Part shown: positions 55,390 to 64,000 of the stretch, one piece after another
Position numbering within the stretch: position 1 is the stretch's first letter
Layout of the letters: each line of letters begins with the position of its first letter
Assembly (NCBI GenBank): GCA_963682025.1
Contig: OY821522.1
Location: 27,901,454 to 27,965,453, forward strand
Direction: 5' to 3'
Source: Cordilura impudica
Lineage: Eukaryota > Arthropoda > Insecta > Diptera > Scathophagidae
Length of the DNA stretch: 64,000 nucleotides
Made by a program: the position numbers and the translations under genes
Notes under the pieces: model-generated
Database searches by the model: none
What the model was told of the DNA's origin: nothing
Seen by the model: only the letters and a program-made list of their open reading frames with translations

Positions 55390-56555
55390 TAAAGGGTGAT
55401 TTTTTAAGAGCTATAGGAAAGTTTTCAAAAAAAAAAAAAACACATAAAATTCAGAAAAATCCATGTAATCTTTATTTGAATCAATAGTACGGTCCATATA
55501 ATTTAATGTTTGAAGATTATTTCATGCAAATGTTGACCGTGACTGCGCCTCAAATGGTCCATCCGCTTAGACCAATTTTGGCATACTCTTTCGAACATTC
55601 CGGCCGGTATCTCACGAACAAATGCTTCAATGTTGTCTTCCAATGCGTCAATTGAAGCGGGATTGTCTGTATAGACATGAGCTTTAACATAGCCCCACAA
55701 AAAATAGTCTAAAGGCGTTAAATCGCACGATCTAGGCGGCCAATTGACCGGTCCCGAACGTGAAATAAAATGTTCACCGAACTCGCCTCTCAATAAGTCC
55801 ATTGTTGCGCGTGCTGTGTGGCATGTCGCACCGTCTTGTTGAATCGACATCTTTGAAGAAGTACGGTCCAATGATGCCACCAGCCCATAAACCGCACCAA
55901 ACTGTGACTTTTTCTGGATGCATTGGTAGCTCTTCCAATGCTTCTGGCTGATATTCACTCCAAAATCGACAATTCTGCTTATTTACGTACCCATTGAGCC
56001 AAAAATGAGCTTCGTCGCTGAACACAATTTTTCGGTAAAAAAGTGGATCTTCGGCCAACTTTCCAAGAGCCCATTCCCCAAAAATTTTACGTTGCGTTAG
56101 GTCGTTTGGCTTCAATTCTTGCACCAGCTGTATTTTGAAAGGCTTCACAACTAAATCCTTCCGCAAAATTTTCCACGTTGTTGAGTAACAGAGGCCCAAT
56201 TGCTGCGAACGGCGACGAATCGATAATTGATGGTCATCATTAACACTGGCCGATACAGCTGCGATATTTTCTTCAGTTCGCACTCTACGTAAGCGTGTTG
56301 GTGTAAATTTGGTGCGAAATTTAGTCACAATAGCCCGAATAGCCGCTTCAGTGGGTCGATTAAACTTTCTTACCAGAGCACGCATTTTGATAATAAAATT
56401 CAATAATTTGCAAGCGTTGTTCGTTTGTAAGACGATTCACGGTTAAATTATAGACCAAACTGAAGATGTTTGACAGTGAAACAAAACACGAAACGTGCGT
56501 CAGCTGTTTAAACCAGTGTTGCCAAAAAGATAATAGCTAAAAAATCACCCTTTTT
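55390..56555 (-). mobile_element. rosa-type (DD41D) Tc1/mariner element, copy 2
   Basis: Same ends as copy 1 (AAGGGTGATTTTTTA at 55392; AAAAAATCACCCTT at 56552), with TA at the left. Transposase pieces on the - strand: 56403-55850 and 55852-55503, very similar to copy 1. Internal deletions: about 110 bp between the first and second catalytic Asp blocks at 55850 (ends share 'CAT'), and two small ones near 56303 and 56365. The frame lesion of copy 1 near 38080 is absent here. Confidence 0.9.
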
Positions 56556-56579
56556 AAAAGAGTTGCGTGAGTGACTGAC

Positions 56580-57440
56580 TGACTAACTGACTGACTGACT
56601 CACTCATCATCGCCCAGCCCAAACCGCAGAACCTACAAACTTGAAATTTGGCATGTATTTTCCTTTTACAGAGTGTAGATCCACTAAGACGGCATTTTTG
56701 GAAATTCGAATTTTTAGGGGGTAAAAAAGGCAGAAAATGGCATTTTTAAATTTGGAATGTAGGTTCCTTTTGGTACGCAGATTCGGACCAAAATAAGTAT
56801 TTTTTGGAAATTCGAATTTTTATTGGGTAAAATGGGTTAAAAACGGTCCAAAGAGGGACAGTTAAAAAAAATCTTTAAAAAAGGCCAGGAATATCAAATT
56901 TTGAACGTAGGTTCCTTTTACGACGCAGACTCGAACCAAAATATGTATTTTTGGAAATTTGCATTTTAAGGGGGTAAAAAAGGATAAAAACGGCCCAAAA
57001 AGGGACATTTTGAAACATGGTCCTGAAGTTTGGAATGTAGGTTCCTTTCAGGACGTACACTCGAACCAAAATATAAATTTTTAGAAATTCGCAATTCAGA
57101 GGGGTAAAAAGGGGTAAAAGCGTCCCAAAAGGGAATATTTTTAAAAATGGTCCCAGGAATATGACATTTGGAATATGGGGTCCTTTTGGGAGGCAGATTC
57201 GAACCGAAATAGGGATTCTTAGAAATTCGCGCTTTAAGGAGCTAAAAAGGAGAAAATAAAAGGGAAAAAATTTTACAGTTGGTATCTTCTAAACAAATGA
57301 ATCTAGGAATATGAAATACAGTATGTGGATTCCACTAGAGACTTCAGATGCGAGGAAAACTTTTGGAATTCGGATTTTAAGGGGGGTAAAAACGGTCAAA
57401 AAAGAGGAAATGGTACCTTTTTGTGTATTCTTAATATATT
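56580..57440. repeat. ~120-bp tandem array behind a (TGAC)n tract
   Basis: Opens with TGACTGACTGACTAACTGAC and CCCAGCCCAAACCGCAGAAC, then about six diverged units each carrying GGAATGTAGGTTCCTTTT, CGCAGACTCGAACCAAAATA, GGAAATTCGAATTTTTAGGG and GGTAAAAACGGTCCAAAA. Further decayed units reach about 58010 ('gattccac.agagatagaaac', 'ggaaacttttggaaattc'). Several frames open by chance; no protein supported. Confidence 0.8.
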
Positions 57441-58059
57441 AATCTGTATACCTGAATTTAGTCATACAGACTCCAGCGAATACATGGGCATCAGTCAGGG
57501 ATGAATTAATTAGTAATTCTAATAAGTGTACATTTGGTATCTTCTAAACAATCGAATATAGAATGAGGTTCGTGAATTCCACTGGAGATAGAAACACCCG
57601 ATGAGAGGGAAACTTTTGGAAATTCTTAACATATTAGTCTATATTTATGAATTTTGGTATACAACTCCACTGAATAAGTGGATGAATTTGTTGGTAATTC
57701 TAACGTGTGGGGAAAAAAAACACGGCCAGAGAGGTAAAAATTATATATCTTGTATCTTCTAAACAAACAAAAAAAAAATATAAATTAGTTTGTGGATTCC
57801 ACAAAAGATAGAAACATCAAATTAGACGGAAGCTTTTGAAAATTCGAATGTTTTGTATCCTCTTTACAAAGTAATTTGGGATTATGAAATTTGATATATA
57901 GATTCCACCAGAGACACATACATCGGAGAAGAATAAACTTTGTTTTAATTCGATCCCTTCGGGGGGTTGGGGGTAAAAACGGCCAAAAAATGCGAAAACT
58001 GATACTTTTCAACTGGTAAATTTTCCTTTGAAAGTACATTTTCTTAAGAAAACAAGAAA

Positions 58060-58662
58060 GAAAATGATAGTTGGTCTAGACCAGTGGTGGCCATGGAGAG
58101 AATTGAGTAAGTAATAGTGTTTATGAGCATGTGTTAGTTGTACTACACTGATCGAAATCCATGGACGTAACACAATGCCGATATTAAATGGGTTTGAATG
58201 CATAAAAGGGAAAATAGTTGAGTTAACGAAGAATATGGTAAAACTTTAAATATATTTTGTTGTTTAAAAATTTTAAATCTTACATTCTGAAAATGTAGAA
58301 CAAAATGTGAAGAACATTTAATCTCTTTTATCCATAAGTTTGAAGTTTATTAAATCAAATAAGTAATTCATTTCTTTAAAAAAAAAAAAAAAAATAAAAC
58401 ACAAAATAGCAAAACTTAAAAAGATAAAAAATTTCAAATGTTATTAAGTGGTATGTTACCAAAAACTAAAAAACTTACCAGCCTGCAGTACCTGGATATT
58501 TTTTTAAAATTAAAAAAATAATTAATTTCTTTAAAAAACAAAAAAAAAATATCAAAAGTTAAAAAGATAAGAAATTTCAAGAGTTATTAAGTGGTATGTT
58601 ACCAAAAACTAAAAAACTTACGAGCCTGCAGTAACTGGAAATTTTTTAAAATTAAAAAAAAA
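58060..58662. repeat. family A head fragment and a ~125-bp tandem duplication
   Basis: 58060-58085 resembles the family A head (ACAAGAAAGAAAATGATAG, TTGGTCTAGACC). 58368-58510 and 58527-58650 are two copies of a unit ending 'aaaaacttaccagcctgcag', with GGTATGTTACCAAAAACTAA in both. Confidence 0.65.
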
Positions 58663-58745
58663 ACAAGTAAGAGTGTTAAATACGGCTGTGCCGAATCTTT
58701 GATACCCTCCACCTCGGTTTGAGTCTTGATAATAAATATAAATGA
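58663..58745 (+). repeat. mini-me-like repeat family C, head fragment 2
   Basis: ACAAGTAAGAGTG, hairpin CGGCTGTGCCG, GATACCCTCCACC, as at 47827. Confidence 0.65.
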
Positions 58746-60149
58746 AAAAGTAAACAATTTGTTAAACTTAATATCAAATTATTTCAGCAAATTCTTTGGG
58801 TTGGTTTTCTTCTTTTCTATTATTTCGGATTTATTTCGGTGTTTGCTTTTTGGTCATCGTGGTTGCTGATCGGCATGCATTTTGGTTATATACCTATATG
58901 CATGCGTTTCCGGTTATATGACATAACTTCTCGTTTAATTTAGTTTTTGCTAATTAAATAGCTCGCCCTAACCTCCATTGCAAAGGTAATGGTTGTGTAG
59001 AGTGGCTATATGCATTAAATCGTGATAATTGGAGATGGCTGTATAGTTTCTTTTAACTGGCCAAATATTTCTTCATTGTGGCCATATAGGTCGGATGGAG
59101 TAACAAAATAATAACCAAAAAAAAAGCTCTCTCAACTTTTTTTTAAAATATTGCCATATTTTGAAAACATAGAGAATAAATTTATAATAATAAATAATCA
59201 AATTAGGGATGAAAAACACAAAAAACGAAAAGTCCCAAACATTTTAAATAAAATAATTTAATGTTATCTTTATTTTCTGAAAAACTTCAAATTTTCATCC
59301 AAAAAAAATTGTGAAAATTTATATATAAAAAATAACATTCTCATAAAACTACGTTTACTTATGTAACAATTTTTATGTTAGCAAATCTTAAATATCATTT
59401 GAGGTTTTCTTAAATTCATTGAATTTAAATTAATATCGACAAATCTGTTTTTCTATTTATTTAAATTGTAAAGGAGTGGCATCTCTGTCAAAATAAGCGA
59501 AAAACACAAAGAATAGAAAAAAACAAATTACTTCGTGTTTGACAGGATGATTTTATGTTTATGTTTAATATCTTTATTTTTTTTACTAATATTTCTGTTT
59601 ATTTATTTGAAAATGAAATAATGAATTGAATATGCTATTTAATTTTTTTATTTATATAAAAAAGTTTTTTAATTAAAGCAAAATATTTTCACTATTTCAT
59701 GATTTTTATTTATGTATGACGACATTTCAACCTAAAAATTTAAGTTTTTATCGATTGGATAAACAACACAAAAATGGTTGTCGTTTAGATAACAACAACA
59801 GCTGACTTTAACAATAGCGAATATCGTTTCAAAATTTTACTGATAATTTTGCAATTTTCTTTTTTTTTACAATTCGACTATCGTTAAAAGAAGTTACTGA
59901 ATCGCGGTACTGAAAAGTTATTAATATCTCCTGAATGGCAATATTTTTTTTAAATGTAAACATTTTTAAATGTAAAGATATTTCTAAATTTAAAATTATT
60001 ATTTCCGACGTTTTGATATGATTTTCTGAAACTCAATTAATATTTTCTAATTTATAATTGGAAATTTTATTTTCAGTTTTTATTATAATTGATATTTTCT
60101 TAAATTTGAATGGAAAATTTAAAAAGTGAAATTTTGTATTTATGTGAAT
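58746..60149. other. AT-rich DNA, no gene seen
   Basis: Non-coding by inspection on both strands. 58850-58930 has a mixed-composition segment (GATCGGCATGCATTTTGGTT) I cannot assign. Confidence 0.4.
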
Positions 60150-60319
60150 AATAATGCTTTATTAATTATAAACAATTTTTAAAAATTAGATGTAATCGCA
60201 ATCAGATATTTTATAGGTAAAGCAGGATAATAATTCTATATAACTATGTAGAACTGTTTTGTAAGCAAAAAACTCATTGACGAACTCGGTAACTCTATTT
60301 TGTAAAGACAACAAAAAGT

Positions 60320-60900
60320 TAACCCCCCAATCTCACATCACACTGAAATTGTAAAATCGTTGTGTACGTATTATCAACGAAAAATTGTTCGAATTAGTCG
60401 AATCCATCGCCATTAAATTTTATGCTCAAACATCTGACTGCAATCTCATTTTTAAAATGTTGTCGAAGCGTAAACTTGAAAAAATTTGTATACTTCTCTC
60501 TCTTATTTTATTTTAAGTAGAGTTACCAAGTTTATTATACAGGCACATGTTTGAGGGAAAATGTTTACATTTATTATTATTAGTATTATTTTAATAATAG
60601 TTAATAATATTTATGCTCTATAATTAACAAACTTGCGTTTTTGTATGCGCATTTCAAAAAATAAATCATTATAATAGATTTAACAAGTTAAAACTTTAAT
60701 TACAATTTTACAGAATCCAGTAAATTTGCATTAAATTTATAACAGGGTAACATTAATCATCGTTAGTGTCTGCCACTATTCGCACGAAAAATTTGGTGCC
60801 ATTAGTGTGACCACTGCGGAAAATGTGTGTGTATTAGTAAAAAAAATGTGAGTGTATTGAGTTTTTCGAACTTGCAGTGTGATGTGAGATTGGTGGGTAA
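60320..60900. mobile_element. 575-bp PIF/Harbinger-like MITE with TAA target duplication
   Basis: 60323-60897 with 23-bp inverted ends (CCCCCCAATCTCACATCACA at left, one mismatch at right). TAA flanks both sides, and the uninterrupted AAGTTAATATG in the copies at 11045 and 55216 shows that TAA occurs once before insertion. A 3-bp TWA duplication is characteristic of PIF/Harbinger. No transposase. Confidence 0.85.
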
Positions 60901-61385
60901 TATGCCAAACTTATGTTCATATTTGTAAAAGAATAATGAAAAAACGTATGAAATAAAAGACCAACCCGTGTATACTCTTAACATTGTTCTGTATGATATC
61001 TAGTTGAAAATATTAACATTCATGTTAAAATAGAAATAACTATTGCAAAGCTAATTAGAACAAACAAAAATTATGGCGGCATCTACTGTGGCATAGTCAC
61101 GCTGAGCAAAATGAAGTGACACTCTGTTATACAAAAGAAATGTATTTTCCCCACAACAAAATACTGCAGAATTTTATGTAAATAAAATAACCGATTTATT
61201 TCTAACATGCAGTTACTATGAATATACATACATACATATATATAATATATGTACATTATTTGTATTATTTAATATGTGTATGTATGTATATTTAAATATT
61301 ACACACAAAAAATACAACATCAAACGTTATTTTTGTGTTTTTCTCTTTAAATAAATTAATACATAAATTTTTTTGCTAAATTTAC

Positions 61386-62014
61386 ATTTGGGCAATTCAC
61401 AACAGGTGTATATTGTATGTTGTATTGAAATACACAATACAATCATTTGTTGTGAACACTCAGTTGTATTTTCATATTGTAAAACGCTTTCTTTAGTAAT
61501 TTTCGATCCAACGAGGAAAGATCGCTTCGTCGCTTCTGCTATTTTGTATAAGAGAAAACACTTGTCAGTGTTTGCTTTTTGGTCGTGAGATATACCCTGG
61601 AGTTTTAGTTATGTACCTCTTGCATTTTAATTTATAATGAAAAAAAAAAAATGTTAAATGTTTTGGTTGGTACTGAAAGAGAAAATACATACTAAAAATA
61701 TAAACATTAATTTTTATATAAATAAACTTATCGATGTATTTGCGTTATTTGCATTATTTGCCATATTTTATTTTATAATTATTTATGCTGATAATATTCT
61801 ATGTATTTGTTTTTTCTTTTTCATAAAAACTGGCATTCACTTGGAACTGATATGTTATGATACAATATACAACATTTACTAAACATAGCAAATGAAGTTG
61901 GATCGTGTATCAGATTTTTCAGTGAAAATTACCAACAACAATTTTACACTATTGTAAAGTGATACACGATACAAGAGATACAACGATACATTACCCATTG
62001 TGAATTGCCCAATT
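61386..62014. mobile_element. ~620-bp inverted-repeat element
   Basis: TGGGCAATTCACAA at 61389 and its complement TTGTGAATTGCCCA at the right end (62011). Compared with the uninterrupted TTTACATTGTTTTT at 12065, the flanks suggest ATT (or TT) as duplication. Subterminal direct and inverted motifs (TGTATCGTTGTATC, GATACACGATAC) occur at the right. Two short ORFs inside have no recognisable domains. Confidence 0.75.
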
Positions 62015-62876
62015 GTTTTTTTTATTAACAACTAGGTATTTTAGCATTATTTGCTTTAGATGTTGGTGAATTTTTACTCCCTTTATATTAACTCGTAGTG
62101 TCTGCTTGTCGAAAAAATTTTGGATCGATTTTAACCACTTTCCCGTGACCCAATCGATCTGAAATTTTGCAGGCAGGCTTGTGGCAATGACAGAAATGAT
62201 CTAACATATTTTTTTAGTGATGCCAAAACAATGAAAACTTTTAAATTTTTCTACCAGAGTTGATAAAAAAATGTACAAAGGGTTTGTTTTTGTTATATTA
62301 TTACCATAACGACCACAAAAACAACAAGTCCAGCTATGAAAACAATGCAACATTTAGAATAACAACAAGAACAATATAGAAATATCATGTTTTTCATTTT
62401 TTTTTTACTTTTTCAGAGATTTCCCTGGACCTGTTCCACCGATTTTAATGATTTTTGAAGTAGAAATCTTTCCATGAATTTGGTGAATCATTTTCACTAA
62501 AAATGACCACTGTAGCTGCACTATTGAGGGCGTGATCGTGACAAGAACAACATAGAAAATTATTTTCTTTTCAAGACTTTTTTAGCTCTTCATTCAAATC
62601 TCGGGCCCTAATCGACCGATTTGGACGATTTTAAATAGCAAACTTCTCAGGATGTTAGTGAATCATTTTTATGTCAACGAGTACCCTAGCTGCCGGATTG
62701 ATGCCGTCATCGTGATTTCCACAGACGGACAGACGGACATCGCTATATCAACTCCGGTTGTTATAAGGATCACAAATATATAAATTTTATGGGGTCCAAA
62801 ATTTTTTTTCTAATTATTACAAACGGAATGACAAACTTATATATACCCTCTGCACACTGGAGTGGAGGGTATAACA

Positions 62877-64000
62877 ACTCTACAACAGCAACAATGACAG
62901 TCATATGTTTTTCAAATAGGAAAAAACTGTTTATGTGTTAGTTTCGGTCATTCCCCAGTATGCATTGAAATATTATTTCTCCAATGTTGGAGAAAAGTTA
63001 AGTTCTTAAATTGATGTCAAATGTAATTCTCAACTTGGGTTGAACAATTTTTCTCCTTGTTTGCTTTCAACTTGACATCAAGTTGAGACTTAACATTTTT
63101 TCCAATCTTTGAGAAACATTTTTACTCTCAATTGGATATCCAACACTTTTCTCCACTTGAGACCAAACATTTTTTCAACTTGAATACGATTTGTGTTAAG
63201 TCTGAGATATTATTTAAATATGTCATAAATAATAAATTAAATTAAAAAATGCCAAAAAAGTACAAATAAATCATTGATATATTTTTAATTATTTGTGCTT
63301 TTTGTCGAATTTTTCAAAAAATTTACAACTAATTAATTCATTTATTTTTAATTCTAGATTTTAAAAAATGTACATAATATGTACATTTAATGTTAAATAT
63401 GTACATAGTAATGTTAAATATATAATGAAATTAAATTGAAACATTAAAAAAGTACATTGTTTTCATTTCTAAAATTAGTATAATATTTTTTAATATGGCA
63501 ATTCCGTACCTTCCATTTGATACCGATTGGAAATATTTCTTTGCTATCAAGTTGAGAATCACAAATTTTTCAATTTGATAACTATGAAAATCGCCATATA
63601 AAAAATGTGCCTTTTAAGTTGAGAAGACTATATTCGAACTATTGAGGGCATTTGAGAATTAACGTTGGAGATTTGAAAAATGTATTTGATCTCAAATGCA
63701 CCTCAAGTTGATAGCAAACAAAAATGTTTATTGGGACATTTATTGTAGGGTCGTTTGCACACACACAAAAAATAGAAAATAAATTGTCAATAAGCAAAGC
63801 AAGTGGCTTCGAAATTCGATGATGCCAGTTAATCATTTTTTGTTCACGCGCAATTTATAATTGGAGGAATTTTTTTCTCGAGAAATGTATTTTCCGTGAG
63901 AAAAAATTCCTTGAGAATATTCATAATTGGGATGAATAACTTTTAATTGGAACTTTTTAGTCAGAATAAATCATAATTCTAGTTAGATATTGGTTAATAT
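62877..64000. repeat. AT-rich DNA with dispersed CAACTTGA/TCAAGTTG motifs
   Basis: Motifs TTTGCTTTCAACTTGACATC (63058), TTTGCTATCAAGTTGAGAAT (63540) and the reverse-complement-like CACCTCAAGTTGATAGCAAA (63700) recur in both orientations around an AT-rich core, suggesting one or more decayed inverted-repeat elements between about 62990 and 63730. No gene supported; 63740-64000 unassigned. Confidence 0.4.

Larger units (their letters stand above)
60150..62876 (+). repeat. mini-me-like repeat family B, copy 3, carrying two or three insertions
   Basis: Co-linear with 10883-12841 from 'attataaacaatttttaaa' to the terminal hairpin TATACCCTC...GAGGGTATA at 62843-62873. Interrupted by the element at 60323-60897, by the one at 61389-62011, and by about 240 bp of unmatched AT-rich DNA at 61070-61310. 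The CAGACGGACAGACGGAC tract is at 62722-62738. Ends sharply before 62877. Confidence 0.82.

Noticed and set aside
61373..61882. Two ORFs in the inverted-repeat element as a transposase
   Set aside because: 71 and 74 residues, hydrophobic and AT-driven, no DDE or DNA-binding motif.
1..64000. tRNA, rRNA or other structural RNA genes
   Set aside because: None recognised by eye; hairpins seen all belong to repeats. A covariance-model search was not possible.

Overview
The window is AT-rich animal DNA, almost certainly from a brachyceran fly. I infer a calyptrate (blow fly or house fly group) from the abundant mini-me/DINE-1-like repeats, the 412/mdg1-, 17.6/297- and BEL/Pao-type LTR elements and the rosa-type (DD41D) mariners. 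The only host gene I can name is an L-type voltage-gated calcium channel alpha-1 subunit (Ca-alpha1D / Cav1). Three consecutive exons lie on the + strand at 13,108-14,542: the domain IV pore, IVS6 with the EF-hand and IQ region, and part of the C-terminal tail. Upstream exons lie left of the window, so the preceding intron is at least 13 kb. I see no convincing exon for the rest of the tail in the 49 kb that follows. A second, unidentified exon with good splice sites lies on the - strand at 666-878.

Layout. 1-1,747: repeat tail, orphan exon, AT-rich DNA. 1,752-10,276: 412/mdg1-like LTR retrotransposon with near-identical LTRs and a CATG target duplication, yet broken gag and pol, plus a small ORF for a predicted myristoylated membrane protein in its leader. 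10,281-12,841: mini-me-like repeats, one inserted into another. 13,108-14,542: calcium channel exons. 14,943-16,515: two head-to-head mini-me repeats. 17,300-25,849: a decayed APE-type non-LTR element (- strand) split by a BEL/Pao element at 18,235-24,577 (TSD AGGAA). 26,833-28,950: hAT-like transposase pseudogene. 28,955-31,800: non-LTR ORF1 fragment, another mini-me repeat, and a non-LTR fragment with RNase H. 32,262-32,640: 21-bp minisatellite.

33,023-47,626 is a nest. A - strand Ty3/gypsy element (200-bp LTRs, TSD ATTTA) has its gag split by a + strand errantivirus-like gypsy element (37,190-47,123, TSD CTGG, env remnant). That element's 5' LTR carries a rosa-type mariner (37,288-38,591) and a 402-bp element with 39-bp perfect inverted ends. 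48,563-50,157 is a palindromic array of ~480-bp units. 50,180-54,260 is a mini-me-like repeat split by an almost complete non-LTR element (APE + RT). 54,350-56,552 holds a MITE, fragments and a second mariner. 56,580-57,440 is a ~120-bp tandem array. 60,150-62,876 is another long mini-me-like copy hit by two inverted-repeat elements.

Nearly all coding capacity outside the channel gene belongs to transposons, and every large transposon ORF is interrupted. Insertions of one element into another with recognisable empty sites elsewhere in the window let several boundaries be fixed to the base and give a relative order of insertion. The host biology is a Cav1 gene whose introns have become a transposon reservoir. 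The most unusual signals are the shared hairpin architecture of the mini-me-like families, the leader ORF of the 412-like element, the palindromic array and the orphan exon.
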